64,000 nucleotides of DNA from Clostridium fessum (GCF_003024715.1 NZ_PYLO01000001.1:310001-374000), one strand, 5' to 3'. Counted from the stretch's first letter, positions 1-8,885 are shown. Made by a program: numbers and translations. The notes: a model not told the origin generated them from the letters alone.

Positions 1-614
1 CGTTTCATATGCCGAAGCTGGTATTTACCAATATCAATACGCTTCAGACGCTTCCGGACAACCAGTTTTCCGCCGGTATGGGCGAGGTTATCAAACATGG
101 TCTGATCAAGGATGCGGCATATTATGAGTGGCTGCTTGAAAATGCGGCAGATATCTGGGCGAGAAAGCCGGAGGCACTCCGCAAGACAGTGACCTGGAGC
201 AATGAGATCAAGCGTGCTGTGGTAGAGAAGGATCCGACCGAAAAAGGCGACCGTATGCTCTTAAACTTTGGTCATACGCTGGGACACGCGATCGAGAAGC
301 TGAAAAACTTTGAACTTCTGCACGGTGAATGCGTGGCACTCGGCGCGCTGGCAGCGATGAAGCTGTCGGAAAACCGCGGCATGATCAAACCGGAGGAAAC
401 AAACCGCTTCAAAGAAGCACTGGGAGAATTCCATATCGGTACGCAGGTATCCGGGCTTGAGAAAGATGCGATTGTGGCAGCGTCCAAGAACGACAAGAAG
501 ATGGATTCTGGCATCATCAAATTTATTCTCATTCATTCTATCGGCGACGCCTACGTGGATCGCACAGTAACCGAGGACGAGATGAAACAGGCACTCGATC
601 AGGTGCTGGTATAA
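1..614 (+). CDS. aroB: 3-dehydroquinate synthase, C-terminal part
   Basis: The reading frame is open from the window edge, so the N-terminal half lies upstream. AroB converts DAHP to 3-dehydroquinate in the shikimate pathway in the cytoplasm. The visible part has the AGMGEVIKHG segment and the HTLGHAIE and LLHGE motifs, which carry the metal-binding histidines of the family. The ATG at 9 is internal to the protein, not a start. lspA follows after 22 bases. Confidence 0.93.
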   Translation, partial: FHMPKLVFTNINTLQTLPDNQFSAGMGEVIKHGLIKDAAYYEWLLENAADIWARKPEALRKTVTWSNEIKRAVVEKDPTEKGDRMLLNFGHTLGHAIEKLKNFELLHGECVALGALAAMKLSENRGMIKPEETNRFKEALGEFHIGTQVSGLEKDAIVAASKNDKKMDSGIIKFILIHSIGDAYVDRTVTEDEMKQALDQVLV

Positions 615-636
615 TAGCAGGAAAGGAATCAGGTGC

Positions 637-1161
637 ATGAACACGAAATTACGACAGTTCTTTATCTTTTTTATCGGGCTGGGAGTCAGCATCGGACTGG
701 ATCAGTTTACAAAACATCTGGCAGTTGTCCATCTGAAAGGGCAGAAGCCATTTGTGCTCATTAAGGGTGTGTTTGAATTTTATTATTCTGAAAACCGCGG
801 CGCTGCTTTTGGAATGCTGCAGGGACGGCAGGGATTCTTCTTCCTGATTGCAGCGGCAGTCATTCTGGCAGTGTTGTGGGCGGTTTACCGGATGCCGGCA
901 GGGAAACGGTATCTGCCGCTGATGTGCAGCTTGTTTCTGCTCGTATCAGGCGCAGTTGGCAATATGATCGACCGTCTGACACAGAAATATGTGGTGGATT
1001 TCCTGTATTTTAAGCTGATTGATTTCCCGATTTTTAATGTGGCAGACTGCTATGTGGTGATCGCGACTTTCTCGCTGATCCTTCTGTTTTTCTTCTTCTA
1101 TTCGGATGAGGAACTGGAATTTCTTTCTTTTAAAGGTGCGAAAAAGGAGTCGGGGCGATGA
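637..1161 (+). CDS. lspA: lipoprotein signal peptidase (signal peptidase II)
   Basis: This is an integral membrane aspartyl protease that removes signal peptides from prolipoproteins after diacylglyceryl transfer. The 174 residues give four hydrophobic segments. The catalytic aspartates are visible at D112 (GNMIDR) and D137 (FNVADCYV), and the NRGAAFG motif is present near residue 53. A GGAAAGGA site precedes the ATG. The stop overlaps the start of the next gene by four bases, so the two are translationally coupled, the usual lspA-rluD pairing of Firmicutes. Confidence 0.96.
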   Translation: MNTKLRQFFIFFIGLGVSIGLDQFTKHLAVVHLKGQKPFVLIKGVFEFYYSENRGAAFGMLQGRQGFFFLIAAAVILAVLWAVYRMPAGKRYLPLMCSLFLLVSGAVGNMIDRLTQKYVVDFLYFKLIDFPIFNVADCYVVIATFSLILLFFFFYSDEELEFLSFKGAKKESGR

Positions 1162-2081
1162 TGCAGGAATATCTGGTTCCAGAAGAGGCGGCTGGAACCC
1201 GCATCGATAAATTTCTGGCGGACGCCTGCCCGGATCTGTCCCGTTCCTTTTTGCAGAAACTTCTGAAAGAGAGCAGCGTGACAGCAGATGGAAAAGCGGT
1301 TAAAAGCAGTTTCAAGGTAAATGGCGGGGAAACTATCGCCTTTGAAGTTCCAAAACCGCAGGAGGCGGCGATCGAGGCGGAAAATATCCCGTTGGACATT
1401 TTGTATGAAGATTCGGATATAATTTTAGTCAATAAGCCGAAGGGGATGGTTGTCCATCCGGCGGCAGGGCATTATACGGGGACTCTGGTCAATGCGCTGA
1501 TATACCATTGCAAGGATCAGCTCTCCGGCATCAACGGAGTCATGCGCCCTGGGATCGTCCATCGGATCGATATGAACACGACCGGTGTGCTGGTGGTGTG
1601 CAAGAATGATTTCGCCCATAATTCACTTGCAGAACAGCTCAAGGTGCATTCGATCACCCGCGTGTATTATGCCATCGTATTTGGCAATCTGCGCGAGGAT
1701 GAGGGCACTGTCCATGCACCGATCGGGCGTCATCCGACGGATCGCAAGAAAATGAGCATCCACTCCAAACAGGGGCGCGATGCGATCACGCATTACCGCG
1801 TACTGGAACGCTTCGGGGCGTATACATTTATCGAGTGCCGCCTGGAGACGGGACGCACACACCAGATCCGCGTCCATATGGCAAGCATCGGTCATCCGCT
1901 TCTGGGCGATGAGGTGTACGGTCCGGCGCGGCAGCCATTTTCACTGGAAGGGCAGACCCTGCATGCGGGAGTCTTAGGCTTTATCCATCCGCGGACTGGG
2001 GAGTATGTGGAGTTTTCTGCGCCGCTGCCAGCGTATTTTGAAGAACTGCTGGAGAAGCTGCGGAAAAAAGCTGGAAAGTAA
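1158..2081 (+). CDS. rluD: RluA/RluD-family 23S rRNA pseudouridine synthase
   Basis: This enzyme isomerises uridine to pseudouridine in 23S rRNA. It has an N-terminal S4-like RNA-binding region (residues 13-60) and the catalytic HRIDMNTTG motif, with nucleophile D138. The C-terminal RTHQIRVH motif is also present. At 307 residues it is the usual family length. Two adjacent ATG codons (1158, 1161) can serve as start. The first overlaps the lspA stop. The position after lspA matches ylyB of Bacillus. The exact target uridines cannot be read from the sequence. Confidence 0.93.
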   Translation: MMQEYLVPEEAAGTRIDKFLADACPDLSRSFLQKLLKESSVTADGKAVKSSFKVNGGETIAFEVPKPQEAAIEAENIPLDILYEDSDIILVNKPKGMVVHPAAGHYTGTLVNALIYHCKDQLSGINGVMRPGIVHRIDMNTTGVLVVCKNDFAHNSLAEQLKVHSITRVYYAIVFGNLREDEGTVHAPIGRHPTDRKKMSIHSKQGRDAITHYRVLERFGAYTFIECRLETGRTHQIRVHMASIGHPLLGDEVYGPARQPFSLEGQTLHAGVLGFIHPRTGEYVEFSAPLPAYFEELLEKLRKKAGK

Positions 2082-2182
2082 AAGTGACGTGAATAGTAAG
2101 ATCGTTCTAATTCGTATACACATTCTTTTCAGATAGTTTATTTCTGTGTCGCTAAGAAATACCTTTTATTCCGAAAAAATGA

Positions 2183-2210
2183 TGACTTTTCAGATAGCTT
2201 GTGTTATAAT
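2183..2210 (+). promoter_or_regulatory. sigma-A type promoter
   Basis: A TATAAT box at 2205-2210 is preceded by TGT, giving an extended -10 element. A weak TGACTT at 2183-2188 lies 16 bases upstream. It sits 32 bases before the start of the kinase-like gene. Confidence 0.6.
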
Positions 2211-2242
2211 AAAGGCAGAACTTGAAAGGAGTTGAGGGAGAC

Positions 2243-2890
2243 ATGAAAAAAAATTTAGTAATTACAATCGGTCGCGAATGCGGCAGCTCCGGAAGAGCGA
2301 TTGGACGAAAACTGGCGGAATCATTGGGAATCAAGTGCTATGATAAAGAGCTTCTTGCACTGGCAGCGAAGAACAGCGGTCTCTGTGAAGAGCTTTTTAA
2401 GACGCATGATGAGAAACCAACCAACAGCTTCTTATATTCACTGGTAATGGACACCTATTCGATGGGTTATAATACATCGGCTTATATGGATATGCCGATC
2501 AACCACAAGATTTTCCTGGCACAGTTTGACACGATCAAGAAACTGGCAGATGAAGAATCCTGTGTCATTGTAGGACGGTGTGCGGACTATGCGCTGGCAG
2601 ATTATCCGAACGTAGTGTCTGTTTTCATCTGTGCAGATGAGGAAGTGAAGATTCAGGAATTGATGAAACGTCACAATATTACCCGCGATAAGGCAAAAGA
2701 TGTGATGATCAAGACCGATAAGCAGCGTTCTGGTTATTATAACTATTATTCCAGCAAACGCTGGGGCAGCTCCAAGAGCTATAACCTCTGCATCAACAGC
2801 AGTGTCGTAGGCATCGACGGTGCCGTAGAAATTATTAAGGAATTCGCCAAAAAGAAACAAGAATTTCTTAAGATAAACGAGAACGCATAA
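2243..2890 (+). CDS. cytidylate kinase-like family protein
   Basis: The protein starts MKKNLVITIGRECGSSGR, with a P-loop-like nucleotide-binding segment, and belongs to the cytidylate-kinase-2 type family common in Clostridia. It has 215 residues and no membrane segment. The ATG at 2243 is chosen because AAAGGAG and GAGGGAG precede it; an in-frame TTG at 2222 lies inside that region and is unlikely. It is monocistronic, with its own promoter and a terminator. The true substrate is unknown, because members of this family are often distinct from the housekeeping Cmk. Confidence 0.85.
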   Translation: MKKNLVITIGRECGSSGRAIGRKLAESLGIKCYDKELLALAAKNSGLCEELFKTHDEKPTNSFLYSLVMDTYSMGYNTSAYMDMPINHKIFLAQFDTIKKLADEESCVIVGRCADYALADYPNVVSVFICADEEVKIQELMKRHNITRDKAKDVMIKTDKQRSGYYNYYSSKRWGSSKSYNLCINSSVVGIDGAVEIIKEFAKKKQEFLKINENA

Positions 2891-2901
2891 AAGTATAATT
2901 A

Positions 2902-2956
2902 AAACCGGTGTGTTTGAATTTCTGGTGAAGAATCAGAAAGGACGCATCGGTTTTTT
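2902..2956 (+). terminator. rho-independent terminator
   Basis: A 12-bp stem (2902-2913 with 2942-2953, including G-U pairs) ends in a run of T at 2950-2956. It follows the kinase-like gene. Confidence 0.75.
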
Positions 2957-3034
2957 GCGCCTGGATGTTTTGAAGATAAGATTGCGTTGGGGTATAAAAA
3001 CAAAATAGTTACTTAAGATTTTGAATGTAGATAC

Positions 3035-4891
3035 ATGAAGAAAATGATGATGAAAGAAAGACATTCTTATATAATCCGAACGGCGCTCATGGCGGCATCG
3101 GGTATTTTATTGTGCGGGATTGCCGAAGCAGTGCGCCCGGAGGTGGATTTATCAGTCGGTGTGCCTGCTGATAAAGTTGTGATTGCAGATGGGATTTTAG
3201 ACCAGGAGACACAAAATGATACAGACGAATCCTTCTGCGACCGTCTGATGAAGAAAATGGTACACCCGATTCACATGGCATCCCGGTTTTTAAATGGTCT
3301 GGGGGCAGACTCGGAAGAATATGTTCCGTCGGAAACGGAGTATAACCTGATGGCGCTCCGGACGGAAGAGAGCGCTGTTGATTTGTCTGATCCATTGGCG
3401 GCATTTGAGTCTCTTCCATGGTATAAACTTGCAAAACAATTCCGGAGTATGGGGACAGAAGATACCTGGGGCGCGAAGATGTACGAAGCGCTTGGAGCGA
3501 GGGATGCACAGTGGATATCGGAGATCTACGGGTGGATCCAGACGACACCGCTTACAGCTTCCCAGAAAATGGGACTGCCAGCTGCGCAGGTACTCGGCAG
3601 CTATGATCCCTCCAATCCAGAGCATAACGCGCAGGACCCGGCGAGCTGGGTAGTTCCAACTTGGAAAAATATCCGTTTCCAGATATGCGACGGAGACGGA
3701 AAGCCGACGTCCCTCGCATCCAATGCGACCGATATTTTGTCCATGGCAAACGTATATACATATAGCCTGGACTGGAAAAATACAGACCTGTTCAATACCT
3801 ATATCAATCAGCTCTGGACCAGTTCCCACCAGTACCACGTGAGCATTAGCAATGTGTATTACTGTGAGGGCTGTACAGAACTGCCGGACGAGCCGGCGAC
3901 AGAGGAAACAGCAGATGACGATGTGGAGAGCGGCAGTGCAGCAGGAGAGGCATCCTCGGAGGCTTTAGATGCCCAGGGCGCAGGAGACGGTCAGACAGCG
4001 GCAGAGGAGCCGTTAACGGAGAGCGAGGCGGCATCCACAGCAAATAATTATGTCAAACCGGCACAGGGACCGGGGGCTTCCACACAGGAGCAGGCAGCCG
4101 AATCAAAAGCGGCTGCGTCCCCGTCAGAGGCGACGTTCAGTGCGGAGAGCGCTGCGGCAGTTACATTAAATGAAAACGGAAAATATTGCCCGGGACACGT
4201 TGATCTGACCATTACCGTTAAGACAACCGGTCTGAAAGAGAAGCATAATCTGTTTGCGCTCGATGGAACGGGAAATCAGACTGTCGGGAACTGGCAGGGT
4301 TGGACGGAAGAAAAACAGACAGCCGCCCAGACACTCGCTGCTCAGGATTGGCAGGAAATGTACGGGCTTGCCAGTTCAGAGTTTGCACTCGGGAATCCGC
4401 TGACACCGGCAGAAATTGCGTCTTACCTGGATTTACTTCCAGAGGATTTATCACCGGAGCGGCGTGCCGTTATCACATGCGCGCTCAATTCCGTTGGCAA
4501 GATTCCATATTATTATGGAGGAAAACCGAGTACAGCAGGACTTTCCGGCAATCATTTTGCCAGCGTGACAAGCCCGGATTACAAGGGACGGATTTTGTCA
4601 GGGCTTGACTGTTCTGGATGGGTCAACTGGGTATACTGGACCGCGCTTGGCAATAGAATGGGTGCCGCCAGCACCTACGAGATTGTGCGGACAGGACGGG
4701 CGATCAACAGCGCAGAGCTTCAGCCGGGCGACTTGCTTGTCCAGCTTGGCGGTAATTCGCACGTTGTAATGTTTTTAGGCTGGAACGCAGACGGAACCAT
4801 ACTGGGCGTACATGAATCCGGCAGTGCAAGCAATGTAACGGTCGGAAAGGTCCATACGGTCTGGCCGTATTACCGGGCGTTTTTGGATTAA
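3035..4891 (+). CDS. secreted NlpC/P60 peptidoglycan hydrolase
   Basis: This 618-residue exported protein has an N-terminal signal anchor (about residues 15-33). A central unknown region follows, then an acidic, Ala/Glu/Ser-rich low-complexity linker (about 280-390). The C-terminal catalytic domain has the NlpC/P60 pattern: Cys526 in GLDCSGW and His576 in GNSHVVMF, with a GDLL motif between. Such enzymes cut peptide stems in the cell wall. The start is uncertain, because no strong ribosome site precedes the ATG at 3035 and further ATGs follow at 3044, 3047 and 3050. The central domain was not recognised. Confidence 0.88.
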   Translation: MKKMMMKERHSYIIRTALMAASGILLCGIAEAVRPEVDLSVGVPADKVVIADGILDQETQNDTDESFCDRLMKKMVHPIHMASRFLNGLGADSEEYVPSETEYNLMALRTEESAVDLSDPLAAFESLPWYKLAKQFRSMGTEDTWGAKMYEALGARDAQWISEIYGWIQTTPLTASQKMGLPAAQVLGSYDPSNPEHNAQDPASWVVPTWKNIRFQICDGDGKPTSLASNATDILSMANVYTYSLDWKNTDLFNTYINQLWTSSHQYHVSISNVYYCEGCTELPDEPATEETADDDVESGSAAGEASSEALDAQGAGDGQTAAEEPLTESEAASTANNYVKPAQGPGASTQEQAAESKAAASPSEATFSAESAAAVTLNENGKYCPGHVDLTITVKTTGLKEKHNLFALDGTGNQTVGNWQGWTEEKQTAAQTLAAQDWQEMYGLASSEFALGNPLTPAEIASYLDLLPEDLSPERRAVITCALNSVGKIPYYYGGKPSTAGLSGNHFASVTSPDYKGRILSGLDCSGWVNWVYWTALGNRMGAASTYEIVRTGRAINSAELQPGDLLVQLGGNSHVVMFLGWNADGTILGVHESGSASNVTVGKVHTVWPYYRAFLD

Positions 4892-4944
4892 GAAGTGAAT
4901 AAAGAATAAAATGAATATGAATTAGTCATAAGGGATTTTGAGCT

Positions 4945-5010
4945 GGATGGATGTTGCCTTTGTTTTTTGCTGGAGTGTTTGCTGGTAAATGGCAAAGGCG
5001 GCATCCATCC
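4945..5010 (+). terminator. long hairpin, probable terminator
   Basis: An 18-bp nearly perfect stem joins 4945-4962 to 4993-5010, followed by an ATTTTGTGTTT stretch. It lies 54 bases after the NlpC/P60 gene. Confidence 0.65.
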
Positions 5011-5116
5011 ATTTTGTGTTTAGGTTTGTTTTTATGCTGAAATACGATATTGAATAATTCATAAAATGATTTATTTACAAATAAAGGGAAACATGGTATG
5101 ATAGGAAGATAGATAA

Positions 5117-5150
5117 AACTATTCGTGAAAGCCTACTTTATCGAATAGTT
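5117..5150. repeat. short palindromic repeat, family B (AACTATTCG ends)
   Basis: The element begins AACTATTCG and ends CGAATAGTT. Its right end matches the right end of the larger element at 6026-6167. A further copy lies at 29707-29740, so it belongs to a dispersed family. Confidence 0.75.
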
Positions 5151-5159
5151 GAAAAAGAA

Positions 5160-5211
5160 AAATACGGTATATTAGGCAAACTGTTTTTAGTCTGCTTAAT
5201 ATACCGTATTT
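5160..5211 (-). terminator. strong hairpin, terminator of the small membrane gene
   Basis: A 19-bp stem with one G-T pair joins 5160-5178 to 5193-5211. A/T runs on both sides allow it to act in either direction. It lies just downstream of the minus-strand gene ending at 5239. Confidence 0.75.
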
Positions 5212-5238
5212 GATATTTATAGGATGCATTTCATCCTC

Positions 5239-5469
5239 TTAACGAACTGTCATAAAGAAAATGACTCCCGCCATAGCTACACAAGCAATTCCCCATTTTA
5301 GGAAACGCCATAGGGGGATTAATATGTCACCCAGCACTATAACTCCGGGAAGTCTCTGCCCGCCGCCTGGTAATTCCTTTTTGTCCTCTGGGACTGGTGG
5401 CAATCCCAGAGGTGTTTCTTCGTAGAATACAGGCTTCTTGTTTCTTCCTGGTTTAACGTGAATAATCAT
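5239..5469 (-). CDS. small membrane protein, unknown
   Basis: This 76-residue protein has a proline-rich N-terminal half and one C-terminal membrane segment (about residues 57-74). An AAGGGGG site precedes the ATG. The gene lies 21 bases downstream of the ribbon-helix-helix remnant, so the two were probably one small plasmid or element operon. No family was recognised. It may be a leftover of the same element as the Rep fragment. Confidence 0.6.
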   Translation of the reverse strand: MIIHVKPGRNKKPVFYEETPLGLPPVPEDKKELPGGGQRLPGVIVLGDILIPLWRFLKWGIACVAMAGVIFFMTVR

Positions 5470-5490
5470 ATCATTTCCCCCTTGTGCGTC

Positions 5491-5604
5491 TTATTGCTCC
5501 ATGTCTTGTGCTATCAAGTCTTTGATATATCCGCTTAATTTCTTATATCCTTTAGATTCCATGTGTTCTAGTATTGCTGGATAGTCTTCTTCACGAATAC
5601 GTGA
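5491..5604 (-). pseudogene. C-terminal remnant of a ribbon-helix-helix type protein
   Basis: The open frame reads EDYPAILEHMESKGYKKLSG and ends IKDLIAQDMEQ. This resembles the C-terminal end of small Arc/CopG-like proteins found on plasmids and mobile elements. There is no start codon in the upstream part, and a stop lies at 5605-5607. The gene is cut where the Rep fragment begins, at the 13-bp repeat 5572-5584. A very short product from the internal ATG cannot be excluded. Confidence 0.5.
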
Positions 5605-5948
5605 TTATTTTTGAGGAATTTCGTTCAAGCGTTCGAATTGGGGATATGCTGAACTTCTTAGACGGTTATCCGCTTGAATTACCTTGCCGTTATGCGAACA
5701 AAGTCGCTTGCTATACAAAAGTGTATGTTATCACGAATATTCCGTTGACGGAACAATATACACAGCTCCAGCGGGAACAACCGGAAACATGGTGCGCTCT
5801 CCTGCGTCGCTTTCATCATGTGATTCATTATACCTCGCATGACATTTTGAAGCACAATATTCACTTTGTCGGCGATGGTTTTGTGGAACTGCTTGATGAT
5901 GAGAATCAGCCATTCGATAAGGTTCAAATCTCTTCTATTGCTGGATAG
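5572..5948. repeat. 13-bp direct repeats flanking the Rep fragment
   Basis: TATTGCTGGATAG occurs at 5572-5584 and again at 5936-5948. The second copy contains the stop codon of the Rep fragment. The 364-bp spacing places the repeats exactly around the fragment, which suggests a recombination junction. Confidence 0.7.
5586..5948 (+). pseudogene. truncated CRESS-type Rep (superfamily 3 helicase part)
   Basis: The translation carries a Walker B-like VIIFEEFRS, then YPLELPCRYANKVACYTKVY, the motif C-like VITNIPL and ETWCALLRRFHH. This matches the helicase half of rolling-circle Rep proteins from small bacterial plasmids related to CRESS-DNA viruses. The HUH endonuclease domain and Walker A are missing. 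The frame is open back to a TTG at 5574, but similarity begins near 5600. There is no ribosome site, so this is most likely an integrated plasmid fragment. Confidence 0.75.
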
Positions 5949-6025
5949 AGAAAATCGTGTTAGAATGATAAACGCTAGAAACTATTCGTAAAAGTAAACT
6001 AAAATGTAATAGTTGGATAAATTTC

Positions 6026-6167
6026 AACTAGTTCGATAAAGTAAACTTTCACGGAACAGTTCCGAAACCCGCGCGCTCCCTTAGGCGGAAAACGAATGGT
6101 CGCGCGCCGGAACTGCCGCTTCGTCTCCGCCTACTCTTTCGTGAAAGTGGGACTTTATCGAATAGTT
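6026..6167. repeat. 142-bp palindromic element, family B
   Basis: Terminal inverted repeats of about 28 bp (6026-6053 and 6140-6167) match at most positions. The inside is GC-rich with further short inverted repeats. A degenerate short copy lies just upstream at 5980-6014. It encodes nothing and resembles a miniature mobile element or a folded RNA. Confidence 0.75.
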
Positions 6168-6241
6168 TGAAATATAAATATGTGTATGCACTTAATCTGT
6201 TTGCTAAACTATTCATTCGTTATATTTGAAAGGATGTTCTC

Positions 6242-7081
6242 ATGAAACTTCAACGTCTTCTAAGTTTAACCCGCCAGGCAGTTGATGACTATCGTCTGAT
6301 TCAATCCGGCGATAAAATAGCTATCGGTATTTCTGGCGGTAAAGACAGCCTGACACTTTTATATGCTTTACAGGGGCTTCGCCGGTTTTACCCGGAACCA
6401 TTTGAACTTTGTGCTATTACAGTTGATCTGGGCTTTCAGGCGCTTTCTCCGGAGGTTTCGAACCGGTTGTCGCCGACGCTTTCATCGGATGCGGCTGCAT
6501 TTGATTTAAAACCGGTTCAGGAGCTTTGTGATGAATTAAACGTGCCCTACACGGTCGTTCCGACGGAAATCGGCAAGATTCTCTTTGAAACCCGTCAGGA
6601 ATCCAATCCATGTGCGCTCTGTGCCAAGATGCGAAAAGGCGCTTTAAATGAAGCGGCTCTGAAACTTGGCTGTAATAAAATCGCCTATGCACATCACCGC
6701 GACGACCTGATCGAAACCATGCTTTTATCCCTGATTTATGAGGGACGTTTCTATTCCTTCTCGCCGAAAAACCATCTGGACAAAACGGGATTAACTCTGA
6801 TCCGCCCGCTGATGTATGTCCAGGAAGCCGATGTGATCGGATTTAAAAACAAATACCATCTTCCAGTCTGTAAAAATCCATGCCCGGTAGATGGAAAAAC
6901 AAAACGCGAGTATGTGAAGCAATTAACAAAGAAACTCAACCATGATTCACCGGGGGTAAAAGATCGCTTTTTCCATGCGATTATTGATGGAAACAATCCC
7001 GGATGGCCGGAACGGACCGATCGCCATCTGAAAAATTTGATACATTCGGACCTTTCATCATCACCAAAGGAGGAATTGTGA
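6242..7081 (+). CDS. ttcA: TtcA-like tRNA thiolation enzyme (PP-loop ATPase)
   Basis: This enzyme adenylates tRNA and transfers sulfur; TtcA makes 2-thiocytidine at position 32. The PP-loop SGGKDS sits at residues 31-36. The iron-sulfur cysteines C124 and C127 are in the NPCALCAKMR motif, with further cysteines near residue 210. At 279 residues it is near TtcA length. GAAAGGA precedes the ATG. The next gene starts two bases after the stop. TtcA-like paralogues occur in Clostridia, so the exact base modified is inferred. Confidence 0.85.
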   Translation: MKLQRLLSLTRQAVDDYRLIQSGDKIAIGISGGKDSLTLLYALQGLRRFYPEPFELCAITVDLGFQALSPEVSNRLSPTLSSDAAAFDLKPVQELCDELNVPYTVVPTEIGKILFETRQESNPCALCAKMRKGALNEAALKLGCNKIAYAHHRDDLIETMLLSLIYEGRFYSFSPKNHLDKTGLTLIRPLMYVQEADVIGFKNKYHLPVCKNPCPVDGKTKREYVKQLTKKLNHDSPGVKDRFFHAIIDGNNPGWPERTDRHLKNLIHSDLSSSPKEEL

Positions 7082-7082
7082 T

Positions 7083-8138
7083 ATGGCTGTACTCTCCTAC
7101 CACGAACAGGAAGACATCGAAAATACAAAACGAATCCGAGGCATTCTGAAAGAGCTGCCACCGTTCTGTACCGATTTCTTCCGCGGCATTGAACCACGTA
7201 CATCGGCGCGCACTCGGCTTGCGTATGCCTATGATTTAAAGACATTTTTTGATTTCCTGAAACAAGCAAATCCAGAGCTTAAAACAAAGGAGCTGCGTGA
7301 TTTTCCGCTTTCTATTCTGGATGAAATCAAGTTGATGGATCTGGAAGAATATATGGAGTATCTGAAATGTTATTCGACCGAAAAACGTGAGGATCTGATG
7401 AATACAGAGCGGGGTATCATGCGGAAAGTCTCGACGGTCAAGAGCTTTTACAACTACTTTTACCGGACCGAGCGGATTCAGAATAACCCCGCTTCTCTTC
7501 TGCAGCTTCCCAAGATTCATGAAAAAGAAATTATACGCCTCGATGTTGACGAGGTGGCGCGTTTCCTGGATGAGGTTGAGGATGGCGAATGTCTGACCGA
7601 AAAACAGAAAGCCTACCATGCAAAGACCAAGCTGCGAGATCTGGCGATGATGACGCTTCTGCTTGGTACGGGGCTTCGTGTATCAGAATGTGTCGGACTG
7701 AATATCAACGATGTTGATTTCCGAAACGGTGGTCTTAGGATTCATCGAAAAGGCGGAAAGGAAGTCATCGTATATTTTGGTGCCGAGGTAGAATATGCGC
7801 TTCAGGACTATCTCAGCGAGCGTGAACATATTGTCCCAGAGGAAGGCAGCGAAGAAGCACTCTTCCTCTCCATGCAGCGTAAGCGCATTAACGTACGCAG
7901 TGTGGAAAAAATGGTCAAAAAATACGCACAGCTCGTCACACCGCTAAAAAAGATCACGCCACATAAGCTCCGCAGCACCTACGGCACTAATCTGTACCGT
8001 GAAACCGGCGATATTTACCTCGTCGCGGATGTTTTGGGACACAGTGATGTCAATACGACGAAGAAGCATTATGCGGCGCTGGAGGATGAACGGCGGCGAA
8101 GCGCAAGGAATAAGGTGCAGCTGAGAGAAAAAGAGTAA
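7083..8138 (+). CDS. tyrosine recombinase (XerS-like)
   Basis: The 351 residues have an N-terminal SAM-like core-binding domain (about 30-130) and a catalytic domain. The catalytic set is complete: R199 (GTGLRVSE), a lysine near 223-226 (RKGGKE), H294 and R297 (HKLR), H320 (LGH) and nucleophile Y330. GGAGG lies eight bases before the ATG. It is coupled to the TtcA-like gene. It may be a chromosomal dimer-resolving enzyme or the integrase of the adjacent accessory block; a 25-bp repeat starts 38 bases after its stop and recurs at 23427. Confidence 0.9.
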   Translation: MAVLSYHEQEDIENTKRIRGILKELPPFCTDFFRGIEPRTSARTRLAYAYDLKTFFDFLKQANPELKTKELRDFPLSILDEIKLMDLEEYMEYLKCYSTEKREDLMNTERGIMRKVSTVKSFYNYFYRTERIQNNPASLLQLPKIHEKEIIRLDVDEVARFLDEVEDGECLTEKQKAYHAKTKLRDLAMMTLLLGTGLRVSECVGLNINDVDFRNGGLRIHRKGGKEVIVYFGAEVEYALQDYLSEREHIVPEEGSEEALFLSMQRKRINVRSVEKMVKKYAQLVTPLKKITPHKLRSTYGTNLYRETGDIYLVADVLGHSDVNTTKKHYAALEDERRRSARNKVQLREKE

Positions 8139-8176
8139 AGGGCAAAAAAGGCAAAAAGTAAAAAAATTTTTAGGTA

Positions 8177-8201
8177 AAAAAGGCTAATTTCGTACTTTAT
8201 T
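8177..8201. repeat. 25-bp direct repeat, left copy (possible att or dif-like site)
   Basis: This is identical to 23427-23451, with weaker similarity extending left to about 8153. It contains the GTACTTTAT motif and overlaps an imperfect inverted repeat. It sits immediately after the recombinase gene. Confidence 0.6.
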
Positions 8202-8260
8202 TCCGTGTAAAGTGAAAATAGTATTTTGCTAAAATAAAGTTCAAAATTCATATTTGCCAA

Positions 8261-8306
8261 GAAAACCGATGACCTCGACTGCTTATAGTCTATGCCATCG
8301 GTTTTC
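8261..8306. terminator. bidirectional hairpin between convergent genes
   Basis: An 11-bp stem joins GAAAACCGATG (8261-8271) to CATCGGTTTTC (8296-8306), with a nested GACT/AGTC pair. A related hairpin lies at 23096-23135 at the other end of the accessory block. Confidence 0.65.
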
Positions 8307-8398
8307 CTAGTTCAAGCACTCTCACTCTGCTTCATCTGTGTCTCAATAACTTCGTCTAAGTTGGCTGCTGTAGTTTGTTCACTCATAGCCTTCTGCCT

Positions 8399-8761
8399 CT
8401 AATAATAAACACTGCAAAGGTTTAAAATATCCTGCAACAGATCATACTCCATCTTTGCCTTATCATTCATTTGATAATTTATCAGAGCCTTTTGCGAGTA
8501 CATCGCATCTACGCTTTGCGTTTTCGTTGAAAATTCCATCAAAGTATCCGGGCCAATGCCCAAACTGGTAAAAATTTTATTCAAATGCTTATCGAATGAG
8601 CTTTTACTATCTATCTCGCCATTTAAAATTTTATCTAAAGTAGGTCGAGAAATTTCTGTCTTTTTGCAGAACGATACCTTAGAGAATCCATTGCCACTGA
8701 TGTAGTCCTTTAATTTTATTCCTGTCAGTTTTCTCATTTCAAAAAGTTCATCAAAACGCAC
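8399..8761 (-). CDS. XRE-type helix-turn-helix regulator
   Basis: This 120-residue protein has a helix-turn-helix at about residues 20-55 (GFSKVSFCKKTEISRPTLDK, then ILNGE), typical of Cro/CI-like repressors. The C-terminal half is alpha-helical and unrecognised. It is the first gene inside the left repeat. Small XRE regulators at this position are common in mobile elements, but its target is unknown. Confidence 0.75.
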   Translation of the reverse strand: MRFDELFEMRKLTGIKLKDYISGNGFSKVSFCKKTEISRPTLDKILNGEIDSKSSFDKHLNKIFTSLGIGPDTLMEFSTKTQSVDAMYSQKALINYQMNDKAKMEYDLLQDILNLCSVYY

Positions 8762-8885
8762 TCTCTATCTCTCCCAGTAACAAATTGTCAATAGTTTTTT
8801 AATCACTTTTCTTAAAAAGGAAAAAAATAAAACGTATAGTAAACGCTATGGTGCGTTGACAACGTATAGATTATTTCCATACGCT

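Noticed and set aside
1780-1977. 65-residue plus-strand frame inside the pseudouridine synthase gene
   Set aside because: It is a shadow frame of a clearly coding gene, with no ribosome site and no recognisable domain.
2893-5238. tRNA or other stable RNA genes in the intergenic gaps
   Set aside because: No cloverleaf with a T-loop or conserved TTCGA-type box was found; the structures seen are simple terminators.
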